Below are positions 1-10,896 of a DNA stretch of 64,000 bases, in pieces. The DNA comes from Aralia elata. Taxonomy: Eukaryota > Streptophyta > Magnoliopsida > Apiales > Araliaceae. The number at the start of each line of letters is the position of its first letter. The first letter of the stretch is position 1. Position numbers and translations under genes: made by a program. The notes beneath the pieces are model-generated. The model was not told where the DNA came from. It did no database searches and saw only the letters and a list, made by a program, of their open reading frames with translations. The stretch is taken from contig CM068384.1 in the NCBI GenBank assembly GCA_034770075.1, positions 102,731,613 to 102,795,612 of the forward strand, given 5' to 3'.

Positions 1-703
1 CTGTAGTGGATCTACGAGATATTAGACAACCAGCCCAATCCGAATCAAAAAAAGCTCGCAAAGATAAATCATTCTGAGAAGAGAAAAACAAATCTTGCCC
101 TGGGTTGCTTTTCAAATAATTCAAAACACGCAAGGTAGCTTCCATGTGTGGTCTATGTGGTGCATACAAGAATCTGCTTAACACATGGACCACATAGGTG
201 ATATCCGGTCGGGTAATGGTCAAATAAATTAGACGTCCAACAAGTCGCCTATACTGAGACTGATCTTTAAGCAATTCACCTGAATCCGAGAGCTTTATGT
301 TTTGTTCCATAGGAAAGTTCACAGGTTTACCACCCAAAAACCCACCATCTTTTAAAATTTCCAAAGTATATTTTCGTTGCGAGATGGATATACCTTTCTT
401 CGATCGAGAAACTTCAATGCCCAAAACATACATCAAATCACCTAAATCTTTAATTCAAAAATGACTATGTAGAAATTACTTGAGAGCTACTATAGCATTG
501 ACATCATTACCCGTAATAAGAATGTCATCGACATATATCAACAAAGCTGTAAAAGATTTTCCTTTTCCACATGTGAATAATGAGTAATCAGCTTTGGATT
601 GAACAAAGTTAGTAGCTTGAACAGCTGTAGAGAACTTGTCAAACCATTGTCGGGAAGCTTGTTTTAAGCTATATAACGACTTGTGAAGGCGACACACTAG
701 ATT
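1..703 (-). pseudogene. Ty1/Copia RT-RNase H fragment, broken
   Basis: Minus-strand relic of a Copia polyprotein. The reverse transcriptase part (476-697) shows SLYSLKQASRQW and the catalytic YVDDI motif, both standard in Copia RT. After a frameshift near 450-475 similarity continues into the connection and RNase H region (a REYTLEILKD-like stretch, TRPDI-type context, then DSDWAGC and SRRSTT near base 1). The 5' part of the RT, integrase and gag are missing: the reading stops where the gypsy LTR of T1 begins at 704, so T1 inserted into this relic. The other half is not seen on the far side, where the T1 3' LTR is itself truncated. The RNase H end runs off the window start. Family assignment is secure; the Copia lineage is not determined. 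Confidence 0.9.
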
Positions 704-1715
704 TGTAATGTCCGAGAAAATTTTTTTTAAACATTGTATTGATTTATTTTAATATATGAAATTCATTTTATTTAATGAATTTATTTGGACCCATATGGGT
801 ATTATTAATTCATTATCTAAATATATATGGTCCGATAATTTTCTCGCATTAAAGGGACTCATTAAAAGTGGAATAATTGGTGAGTTAACCCTAAGAATTT
901 AATTGCAAGAAAATTTGGAAAGAAGATTAATAAATAAATTCCTTTAAAGAAATTGAATAAAGAATTATGGTTGGAATAAATATTTTAAATAATTAATTAA
1001 TTGGGTTAATTAAGTAATTCAAAATATTAGAAATACAAGGTGGCTAATTTAATTGGGTCATCTGAATTGGTCCATTTCTTTTTATCTATTTAATTCTGGA
1101 TTGGACCTAAATTTTTTTTCTTAAAGAAAGCCGAGCCCAATTTTCCTTATTTTCCTAATTGAGCCCATTTTTATTTTCGATTGGGCTGGATCCATTCCTT
1201 TCATTTTTCCTGTTGGGCTGAACCGATGGGGTTGAACTCCCTTTTATTCCTACCGGGTTAAACCCTTTGCAATCGGGTTGGGGAAAGGGGGCAAGTCTAT
1301 TATCTGCAATCAAAATTAGGTGCAGAGCAAGACCGATAGAACCTAACGACCTAGACCCTCCCACATTAGTCCCAGCCTCTCAATCAAGCAGACGAAGACG
1401 GAAGAGAAGCAGGGGTCACGCCGAGCCGCGCGCCAGCGTGTAAAAAGGGTCGGTGCGATGACGTGAGGCGACCGGTCGTTCGGACTGGAGGGAGAGCTCA
1501 ACGACCTCTGGGTTATGCAAGACTCGAGGTGGACAACCGAGCGCAATTTGTTCGAACCAAGGGGCTAAGGCCAGAGACGTCTGACCGATGCGATTGGGCG
1601 ACATAGAGGGGGCTGTGAGGGTGGTCTACCGACGGCCATAAGCCCACTCCTTATACCGTTGGTCAGTGATGGATCGATTGAGGTAATACCCAACGAATTG
1701 GGTAAAACGATTTCC

Positions 1716-1723
1716 TATAAATT
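1716..1723 (+). promoter_or_regulatory. putative TATA box in T1 5' LTR
   Basis: TATAAATT preceded by CC, about 1.0 kb into the LTR, in the LTR half normally holding the U3 promoter. It is conserved in the truncated 3' LTR at about 11909. No start-site data; assignment by motif only. Confidence 0.4.
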
Positions 1724-2819
1724 GAGCCCAAGACCGAGCCAAGCTGTCGAGTCCCTGTAAGTCCAAATTAGAAGGAGAAAATAACTCGCAGAGAAGGGGG
1801 AACAGGGAGGTCAGACGCGGGTAAGCGAGGCGGTGAATGTCCGACGTGATTGAATACTTTGGGCGAAGGAGGAGGACTGCCAACCGATCAAACCCAAGGT
1901 ATCAAAAAGGGGCCAATTGACTGTGTTAGTTTGTTAAAAATTTTCTTCTTTCGATTTTTCATGTTCTTGTTGCTGGGGTATGTTTCCATGTGGATTTTCT
2001 GTGTTGTGTTAGTCAAATGTTGGTTGCCATTTGGTTTGGGGAGTCTGTGTATGGGAGCCATGAAAGGCCAGGAGATACAAGGGTGGATTCGGTTGGGAAA
2101 TACCATGTAATAATCGTTTTGTTTGAAGAACCTTACTATGCACATAAACTGTTTGCTATAATGTCTCTAAGAATTAGCTGATTAGTTTTGCCTATGTGGT
2201 TGATTTGTAGTCTGATATGATTATAAATTGTAGTGTTGTTGTGTGTGGCTGATTCGTGGCAGTTATGGCTGGAACCAAGTAATGGGTTTGCGCCCACGCT
2301 TGTGGGTGTCGTGCCTGTGCGCCGTGCGAGCGGCAGCCGTGCCCAGGGCACCTCAGCGTTGTCAAGCTAGGCAAGCAGCCAGCCAGCACCCTCCCCATAG
2401 CAGTTTAAGTGTGGTTATGCCCAAATGCAAACACTGTTAATTTGTAAAACAACTAGAAGGTTAAATTATTAAGTGATAATGATGATTAAGAAAACAAAAT
2501 GATTATTACCATCAATACTATTATGTAATAATCTGATTTTTTTTTTGTTGTGAAGATTAATAGCAATGGTCCACAATTAAGTTGTTATTAAGAGAATTTA
2601 ATAATCGGGTGACTTGATTTCACGATTAAATTTTTAGTACTTTAATTATTTTTCTGCGTTGATCGACTCGTTAGTTTGTTCAACAAAGATACTAACAAAT
2701 GAACCCCATCCAATAAATTTTTCCTAGTAATAAACAAGGTTAATACTTATTTAACTAAGCAATAAGATATTACGCTATGGGGCTAATTATTAGTTATGAT
2801 GATGCATTAACCAAATAAA

Positions 2820-3530
2820 TATGAGTAAGGTTAAATAAATAATTATTTATTTTTTATTAATAAATAATAAATAAAGATAATAAATATTTAATTATTATTT
2901 TAATTAATAATTAAGTATAAATAAAGTTAATAGTTTAATTGTTTATTATTTATCCTTTAAATAATAAATAAAGCTAATAAATATTTGATTATTGTTTAAC
3001 TACTATTAAATAATAATCAAGTATGGATAAAATTAATAGATTAACTATTTATTATTTATCCTTAAATAATAAATAAAGCTAATAAATATTTGATTATTGC
3101 TTAATTACTATTAAATAATAATCAAGTATGAATTAAGTTAATAATTTGATTATTTGTCAATAAGTGATAAATAAAGATAACAAATATTCAATGAAATAAA
3201 TTATTTATTATTTATCAATAAATAATAAATAAAGATAATAAATATTTAATTATTATTTAATTAATATTAAATGATAATTAAGTACGAACAAGGTTAACAA
3301 ATAATTATTTATTATTTATCGATAAATAATAAATAAAGGTAATAAATATTTAATTATTATTTAATCTTAAATAATAATTAAGTATAAGTAAAGTTAATAA
3401 ATAACTACTTATTATTTATCAATAAATAATAAATAAAGATAATAAATATTTAATTGTTATTCAAATGATAATTGATAATAATTAAGCATGACAAAAGGTA
3501 ATGAAATAATTATTATCATAATAAATAAGG
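2820..3530. repeat. AT-rich tandem array inside T1 LTR
   Basis: About six to seven degenerate units of roughly 100 bp built from AATAAATAAAG, TAATAAATATTTAATT and TTATTTATTATTTATC. Units also contain inverted copies of each other, so the array can fold. No coding potential. The truncated 3' LTR lacks this part. Confidence 0.75.
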
Positions 3531-3817
3531 ATTGTTAAACCATGTTCAGGGACAGATAATGGTAATAAATCCGGGAAACCAAAGAATAAGTAATCATGAT
3601 TAGCTACCATCAAGTTAATAGCTAAAGATTATTAATTTCTGTTTAGCTAATGTTAATTAGTAATTAAATATAGATGGTGAATTTTACCTGTTGAGTAAAA
3701 GGTATAGTGAGAGGTGCCAATATACAACTGTTAATTGATAAATCGACTTTACCCAATGATAGGTCACTCGAGATCAATTAATTAAAGCTAAACTATATCT
3801 GTAGCTGAGCAAACAGG

Positions 3818-4847
3818 CAAGTTCCTAACCCTAAACTTCTTACATTATTGCAAGTTCTCCTTTACTCAACTTTTACATTGAGCAAATTTCTAAGCCTTAT
3901 GCACTATTTTTAATTCGTGCAAAAAGGTATATATATACTGTTGCAAGTTATTCTTTAAGCTTGAGTTTTTATCTCCAAGCATGCCTTAAGTGGTCTAATT
4001 ACTTTCTAAATTATTCCACATCTGTATATTTATTGACATTCGCACTCATGCATTTGAAATTCGTATATTTAAATTCAGGAATTTATAAACCATTCATGGT
4101 TAAGTCTGAACCCTTGTTCGGTCAGACAAATATGTGATAATTTATAAAAGCTATCTGAACCAATCAATGGTAAGGATTCTTAGACTGTATGAACACCCCT
4201 TTATTTATAGGGGAGTACCCCACGTACCGTATATAAGGTACAAATAGCAGAATTAAATGTTATGCATATACATAGGGTACGCGAGGCTGATCCCCTCAAG
4301 TACGTTATTCTGTAGCCAGTAACCAGAGGGTCAACCAGCTATTGACTCCTTTGGAAGTTATCGTTCAAAGTCTATTTGACTATCAATTTTTCTAAAAGCA
4401 ATTATTGTTCTTGCTTCTGATTTTTTTCTAATGTTGAAATTCCTTAATATCCCTTCATCATGATATATCCTTATTGTCATACTTTAAACTTGCTGGGCAA
4501 ACTCGTTGCTCATTCTTGCTATATCATGATCTCATTGCAGCTAAACCCGAGACGTCAGGGAAGAACAAAGGGAAGGAAAAGATGAAGTGATAGACTTCAT
4601 GTAGCAGAAGATAAAATTATGTGTAGTTAATTACTATAATGTAATTTAATCCCTGATAGTTATTAGGGTACAGATTGTGTATGTGTTTAAGGTTATTTGT
4701 ATTCTGGGACTAGTAACACCTTGTAATGAACAACGTATGTTTATTTTATTCCGCATTTTAGTTACCATATGTTGTTAGAGGTGAATGTTTATATTGGATC
4801 GTGATGACCGGATCCGGGTACTTGGAGACCCGAATTTGGGGGCGTCA
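3818..4847 (+). other. conserved 3' LTR module of T1
   Basis: This 3' quarter of the LTR shares ordered blocks with the solo LTR, the T2 LTRs and the LARD LTRs: GGCAAGTTCCTAACC repeats, a GAGGCTGATCCCCTC hairpin, an inverted pair TCATGATATATC...TATATCATGA around CTTGCTGGGCAA, a lysine-rich reading frame (4540-4590) and an AACAACGTATGTTTATT block with a TTCCGCA tail. It probably holds RNA-processing signals; that role is inferred. Confidence 0.6.
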
Positions 4848-4852
4848 TAGGT

Positions 4853-4864
4853 TGGTATCAGAGC
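4853..4864 (+). other. T1 primer-binding site
   Basis: TGGTATCAGAGC, the usual plant gypsy/Copia PBS complementary to the 3' end of initiator Met-tRNA, lies 5 bp after the LTR end. Confidence 0.92.
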
Positions 4865-5104
4865 TGTAGGTTATAAACTTTAGGATCGCGAAACCTAGGA
4901 TATAACCTTCATTGTGAACTCGTATTGAGTATTAGAAGATAAATCGAGGAGATTTATCATATGTGGTTTTGATGAATTGGGGAATTCATCGAGTCAAGTA
5001 GTACCTAATGAAATATAATTTCATTTCTTCAATGAATATATTTTATTGCTGTACTAATGATGATTTTTGTGTGATTGTAGGATGACTGATATAGGAGGGA
5101 CTAG

Positions 5105-5905
5105 TGGGACCCAGGAGGAGGAGACATTCCTGGATATCCAGTGGTTGCTGAGCAGCTGGTGGGGTATGCTCCTATTGCCCCAGGGGTACCTCTAGAGGAG
5201 TCTGAGCCAGAGGAGGACTACCAGAGGGAACTACCAGAGCCAGTGGTAGGTAGGGTGATGAGGTCCGGTAGTCAGGACCCTGATGCTGAGGAGGAGGATC
5301 CCGAGGCCGAGGGAGAGGAGCCACCTGCTTACGTGGATGGCATGGGGTCCACTGCCGACGATATTATAGAGGGACTGACCAGCAGGACCGAGGAGCTGGA
5401 GGATCGGATAGCTCACCTGGAGGAGCAGAATCAGACCCACCAGATCCGAGAGGACCAGTATAGGGACCTGGCCTATCAGCTCGATCATGACTTGGGAGTG
5501 GCGAAGGTGCAGCTGCAGGGTTACGAGTCCTCAGCGCAGCAGATCGGACCACTGCTACACCAGCTAGTGGCCCGAAATGCTGAGTTGAGAGAGAGGCTGG
5601 AGCAGAGGGATCTGCAGATCGCCCACCTGAAGGCCAAGCAGGAGGCCATGAAGTTCGAGTTTGGGCTAGAGGTTGCTGAGAATGTCCGAGTGAGGGACGC
5701 CTGGGTCAGAGCAGCAAGTAGAGTTGACCTATTGGAGGACCGGTTAGAGGCTGGGGCGGTGAGGATTGAGACCCTAGGATATGCCCTAGACGCATCCTAC
5801 AGGAGGCCTCGGTCTGAGGCAGGCGAGTCTAGCCGCTCAGTTCGTCGCAGGGTAGGGGATGGAGCATTCTCTGGTCAGCAGGCTCGGATCCGTCACGACA
5901 TGTAG
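5105..5905 (+). CDS. T1 extra ORF before gag, coiled-coil protein
   Basis: An open frame of about 265 codons between PBS and gag, on the element's sense strand. I recognise no catalytic domain. The N-terminal third is acidic and proline-rich (EEDPEAEGEEPPAY); the middle is a long heptad-rich coiled coil (from TSRTEELEDRIAHLEEQN to RVDLLEDRLEAGAVRIETL); the C-terminus is basic and Ser/Arg-rich (SSRSVRRRV). No in-frame ATG exists near the start. An ATG at 5082 follows a good 3' splice-site context (TACTAAT, T-rich tract, GATTGTAG) but lies in another frame, so the protein either starts by splicing or has lost its start to an indel. Extra ORFs upstream of gag are known in some plant gypsy elements; function unknown. 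T2 keeps only a short possible remnant. Confidence 0.7.
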   Translation, partial: WDPGGGDIPGYPVVAEQLVGYAPIAPGVPLEESEPEEDYQRELPEPVVGRVMRSGSQDPDAEEEDPEAEGEEPPAYVDGMGSTADDIIEGLTSRTEELEDRIAHLEEQNQTHQIREDQYRDLAYQLDHDLGVAKVQLQGYESSAQQIGPLLHQLVARNAELRERLEQRDLQIAHLKAKQEAMKFEFGLEVAENVRVRDAWVRAASRVDLLEDRLEAGAVRIETLGYALDASYRRPRSEAGESSRSVRRRVGDGAFSGQQARIRHDM

Positions 5906-6305
5906 TGATTTGATATGATGGTTACTTTGTCTTTAGTTCAGTCAGTCCCACCTTTTGTTATATTAGGGACGTATTCATGTTTGATTTGTGAAACTTTATA
6001 TTGTATTTAGACTTGGGGTAGCAGTTAAACCCCAACTTTTGTGTTTTGAGGGATGGAAGGTTAGGATTCCCCACTTTTGTCTTGGGGGAAAGGTTATTGA
6101 TGGATAAGCACACAGTGGCGCATTTATAGAAGTATGCCACAGGTTTAGTCTTATAACAAAACAGTGGTATATGAATATAAATGCAGATGTTTCACTTAAA
6201 TCAAATGTGTTGATAGATATTTTACCTTTGATTGTTTATTTTAATGACATATTGTGTAAAATATAAAACTATAGGTAAAAGTCAGCGGATTTTCCTTATC
6301 CAAAC
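5906..6305 (+). other. T1 spacer between extra ORF and gag
   Basis: Non-coding and T-rich. It may carry a splice acceptor for gag (polypyrimidine stretch near 6225-6245, AG near 6273), which is speculative. No other feature seen. Confidence 0.4.
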
Positions 6306-7361
6306 ATGCCGCCAAGAGGACGACCACGAAACCGACAGGTTGAAGAATCAAAAAGTGAGGTTGGGAACCAATCCAACCCAATGAGGATGTTCGCGGAGAT
6401 ACTGGCAGAAGCCATGCAATCAAGACCGCCACCTGGAGGGACCCAGGCAGCAGCCGAGCCAGTGCATCATCTGGCAAATTTTAAAGATTTCAAATTGGTT
6501 GGACCACCCGAGTTCAAGGGAACTCTGAACCCAATCGAAGCGCAGAACTAGATAGAGGAGATAGAAAAGGTATTCGAGGTAGCACGGGTGGCAGAGGAAC
6601 AGAAAACAAGCTTTGCTACCTTCATGTTAAAGGGCGAGGCGAACTACTGGTGGAAGGCCAATAGGGGCCGAGTGGAAGGAGGCATTGTCGCCTGGGATCG
6701 TTTCAAGGAGATGTTCTTGGAAAATTACTTTCCAGAGAGCATGAAGCAAGAGATGGAGATCAAGTTCCTGGAACTAAAACAAGGGAACATGTCTGTGGCT
6801 GAGTACGCAGCTAAGTTCAATGAGTTGGCACGGTTTGCAACTCACCAGGTCAGCACCGAGGAAAGGAAAGCTCGTAGGTTTGAGCAAGGGTTGAAACCAT
6901 GGTTATACCGTTCTGTTGCGGTATTGAAAATCAAAACATTTGCTGAATTGTTGGAGAGGGCGATCATTGCAGAAGGTGGCAGTGAGGCCCTAGCAAAATA
7001 CAATCAAGAGAAGAAGAATGGACATGAGGGCCCGAAGGCAGGAAGCAGCGGGGGCAGTAATCCCAACAAACGGAAATGGGTCGAGAGTCAGTCCTCTGGG
7101 GGAAATAAATCTAGAGGGGAGGTGAAGAAGCCAGGCAGATGCAACAACTGTGGCAAGAACCACACGGGGGAATGCATGAAGGGGAAGAGCGTGTGTTACC
7201 GTTGTGGACAACCTGGGCACATGGCCCCATAGTGCCCTAATAAGCCGAAAGGAGGTTGTTTCTCCTGTGGATCTCCTGACCACCAGATCAAGGACTGTCC
7301 GAAGAGGAAGGGCGACGCCGGGAGTGGTAACCGAAACAACAACAGTGGAAACAGCAACCGG
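6306..7361 (+). pseudogene. T1 gag, two premature stops
   Basis: Gag polyprotein part starting MPPRGRPRNRQVEE. A retrotransposon Gag domain spans about 6470-6960 (KDFKLVGPPEFKG, LKGEANYWWKA, MSVAEYAAKFNELARF). A basic Ser/Gly linker follows, then CCHC-type zinc knuckles (CYRCGQPGH at about 7195, CFSCGSPDH at about 7258) that would bind RNA during packaging. Two TAG stops interrupt one continuous frame: 6549-6551 where T2 has Trp, and 7230-7232 where T2 has Gln in a knuckle. Both fit single C/G-to-T/A transitions. The same frame runs on into pol, so gag and pol were one ORF. Confidence 0.9.
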
Positions 7362-10300
7362 TTGAACTACGGGCCACCATCCAGTCAAGCCAACAGGCCA
7401 ACAGCCCGCACGTTCAACATGACTGTGCAGGATGCCATGGAATCCAAAGACGTGGTGTCAGGTATCATCACAATCAATGATATAAATGCATATGTGCTAT
7501 TTGATTCGGGTGCTACTTGCTCTTTTGTTTCTGAAGAATTTGCTAGTCAATTAAATGTACCTTGTGAAAAGTTAGAACACCCTATGAACGTAGAAGTAGC
7601 AAACAAGGAAATTATCCCCGTAGAATGCATTCATAGGAATTGTTGTGCTGAATTGCGAGGATTTAAGCTCAATGTGGATTTGATACCAATTCGACTGGGA
7701 GAGTTTGACGTAATCCTGGGAATGGATTGGCTATCAATTCACGGAGCAGTCATTGATTGTAAGAAGAAATGTGTACACCTAAAGACTTCTAATAAGTCTA
7801 AGGTGGTATTCTATGGCAGCAAATCACCAAAACCATCTTGTTGTCTTACTATGATACAAACAAGGAGATTACTGAAGAAAGGTTGCGAGTGTTATTTGGC
7901 CCATGTGGTCGATACTCGTCAGGTCGGGGATGAAATGGGTCAAATACCAGTCGTGAGAGATTTCACGGATGTCTTCCCCGAGGAACTTCCAGGACTGCCG
8001 CCGGATAGGGAAACCGAGTTCGTTATCGATTTGGCACCGGGAACCGCACCAATATCGAAGCCGCCGTATCGAATGGCACCGGTAGAAATGAAAGAGTTGA
8101 TGGTGCAACTGCAGGAACTGTTAGATAAAGGTTATATCAGACCGAGCGTGTCCCCGTGGGGAGCACCAGTTCTGTTTGTAAAGAAGAAAGACGGTTCAAT
8201 GAGGCTTTGTATCGACTATCGGGAGTTGAACAAAGTTACGATTAAGAATAGGTATCCACTTCCTAGAATTGACGATCTGTTCGATCAACTCAAGGGAGCG
8301 AAGTACTTTTCAAAGATCGACTTAAGAACAGGCTATCATCAGCTGAAGGTGAGGCAGGAAGATATTCCGAAGACTGCATTCAGGACTCGTTATGGGCACT
8401 TCGAGTTTCTGGTAATGTCTTTTGGATTGACGAATGCACCAGCAGCATTCATGGATATGATGAATAGAGTATTCAAGCAGTACTTGGACAAGTTCGTAGT
8501 CGTATTCATTGATGACATTCTGGTGTATTCAGGGACGGAGGAGGAGCATGTTGAACATTTGAAGATTGTATTAGAAGCTCTCAGGAAGGAGAAGTTGTAC
8601 GCAAAATTTTCAAAGTGTGAGTTTTGGTTGCAGAGGGTACAATTTCTGGGTCACGTCATCGACAAAAATGGTGTTTCAGTGGACCCAGCAAAAGTGGAGG
8701 CAGTTATCAACTGGGAACAACCGAAGACACCCACCGAAATCCGGAGTTTCTTGGGATTGGCGGGATACTATCGAAGATTCATACAAGATTTTTCAAAGAT
8801 AACATCGCCTTTGACTAACCTCACCAGGAAAACAGTTAAGTTCATTTGGTCGGAGAAATGTGAGGAAAGTTTTATGGAGCTGAAGAAGAGACTTAGCCAA
8901 GCACCGGTGTTGACCTTACCCGACAACACTGGGGGTTTCGTAGTGTATAGCGATGCGTCGCACAAAGGTCTTGGCTGTGTGCTGATGCAGCACGGTAAGG
9001 TCGTGGCGTACGCATCACGTCAACTGAAGGACTATGAGAAGGGTTACCCAACTCATGACTTGGAGTTAGCAGCGGTAGTTTTCGCCTTGAAGATTTGGAG
9101 GCACTACCTATACGGTGAGAAGTGCGAGATATATACGGATCACAAAAGTCTGAAATATATCTTCACTCAGAAGGAGCTAAACATGAGGCAGTGCCGATGG
9201 TTGGAATTGATCAAAGACTACGACTGTGAAATTCTGTACCATCCGGGCAAAGCAAATGTAGTGGCTGATGCCTTAAGCAGAAAGGGCAAGGTGAAATTGA
9301 TGCAGCTGACGGTTCAAGAGGAATTGGTAAAGGACTTTGAACGTCTGGAACTGGAGGTTAGGTATCCAATGGAGGCGGACAATAAATTGTTTACCGTAAC
9401 GGCGGGTCCGACTCTACTAGATAAGGTACAGGAGGCTCAAGAATTTGATGAAGAATGCATCGATATTAAGAAACAATTATCGGAGGGAAAAACATCGAAA
9501 TACAAGATTGACAGCGCAGGATTGCTGAGATTTGAGGGGAGAATCTGGATACTCTACATACCAGACTTAAGGGAAGAAATTTTGCAAGAGGCCCATAATA
9601 CGAGATTTTCGGTACATCCGGGTAGCACCAAGATGTATCAAGATCTTCGTCAACATTATTGGTGGCCGCACTTGAAGGGGGAAGTTGCAGAATTCGTCAG
9701 CCGGTGTTTAACGTGTCAGAGGATCAAGGCAGAGCACCAGCGGCCGAGCGGATTATTGCAACCCTTAGAGATTCCTGAGTGGAAGTGGGAACACGTCACA
9801 ATGGATTTTGTGGTAGGACTTCCAATCACTCAAAAGGGTCTGGATGCCATCTGGGTAATCGTAGACCGTTTGACCAAGTCTGCCCATTTCCTACCAATCA
9901 AGATCAGGTACAAATTGGAGCAGTTGGCGAAACTTTACGTGAAGGAAATAGTATCACGACATGGAGTACCGGTATCTATTGTGTCTGACAGGGATCCGCG
10001 CTTCACGTCAAATTTTTGGAGAAGTCTACAGGAGAGACTGGGAACACAGTTAAGAATGAGTACGGCGTATCACCCTCAGACTGATGGTCAGAGTGAGCGA
10101 ACAATTCAGACTCTCGAGGATATGCTCCGCCGGGCAGTTGTGATGGACTTAAGTGGCAGCTGGGGATGGATGAGCACTTGCCACTAGTAGAGTTCGCTTA
10201 CAACAATAGTTACCATGCTAGCATTGGTATGCCACCGTACGAAGCATTGTATGGAAGAAAGTGTCGAACGCCGTTGTGTTGGGATGAAGTTGGTGAACGG

Positions 10301-10849
10301 AGGTTGTTGGGACCAGAATTGGTACAACAAACCGTGGAAATTATCAAAGTAATAAGACAGCGGTTAGTAGCAGCCCAGGATCGTCAGAAAAGGTATGCCG
10401 ACTTACATCGTCAGAAACGAGACTTTGAAGTTGGTAGCTTTGTGTTTCTGAAAGTATCACCTTGGAAAGGAAAAATCCGTTTTGGGAAAAAGGGTAAGTT
10501 GAGCCCCAGATTCATAGGACCGTTTGAAATTTTGAGAAGAATAGGCGAAGTGGCGTACGAGGTAGCATTACCTCCTGAACTTGAGCACATCCATAACGTG
10601 TTCCATGTATCAGTGCTACGTCCGTATAAGCCGGACTACAAGCATGTCATTTCCTATGAACCAATTCAAGTCGAAAGGGACTTATCGTATGAGGAGATTC
10701 CTGTCCAAATACTTGATAGGAAGGAGCTGAGGCTGAGAAATAAAGTCATTCACTCGGTTAAAGTTCTCTGGAGAAATCACGCAGTGGAAAAAGCCACGTG
10801 GGAACTCGAAGAGAAGATGAGAGCTAATTACCCCTAGTTATTCGAGTAA
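7362..10849 (+). pseudogene. T1 pol (PR-RT-RH-IN-chromodomain), frameshifted
   Basis: In order: aspartic protease with DSGAT at about 7503; RT with LRTGYHQLKV and FIDDILVYS (catalytic DD near 8511); RNase H with VYSDASHKGLG near 8943; integrase with an HHCC finger (9600-9730) and DDE residues in TMDFV (about 9800), VSDRDP (about 9980) and GQSER (about 10090); a C-terminal GPY-like region (KLSPRFIGPFEIL) and a chromodomain (VKVLWRNHAVEKATWELE) that in chromoviruses targets integration to heterochromatin. The frame is lost near 10150-10165 just after the DDE core and continues one frame over to a TAG at 10835-10837, three codons before the shared TAA at 10847-10849. T2 is a close relative and shows the unbroken arrangement here. 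Confidence 0.92.
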
Positions 10850-10881
10850 CCTTAGATTTAAATTCCGAGGACGGAATTTTT

Positions 10882-10896
10882 ATAAGGGGGAGAGGA
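10882..10896 (+). other. T1 polypurine tract
   Basis: AAGGGGGAGAGGA-type purine run directly before the 3' LTR start. It primes plus-strand DNA synthesis in LTR elements. Confidence 0.8.

Larger units (their letters stand above)
704..4847 (+). repeat. T1 5' LTR
   Basis: It begins TGTAATGTCC and ends GGCGTCA just before the PBS, 4144 bp. The first 1.6 kb is duplicated at 10897-12508 with some twenty-odd substitutions seen by eye plus an 11-bp stretch present only here near 2280-2292. It contains a GC-rich block (about 2290-2400), an AT-rich tandem array (2820-3530) and a conserved 3' module (about 3818-4760). Small reading frames in it recur in the 3' LTR and are not genes. Confidence 0.88.

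Noticed and set aside
1155..2440. Several 60-86 codon frames in both strands of the T1 LTR
   Set aside because: They recur in the 3' LTR, overlap one another on both strands and have no family features; LTR sequence explains them.
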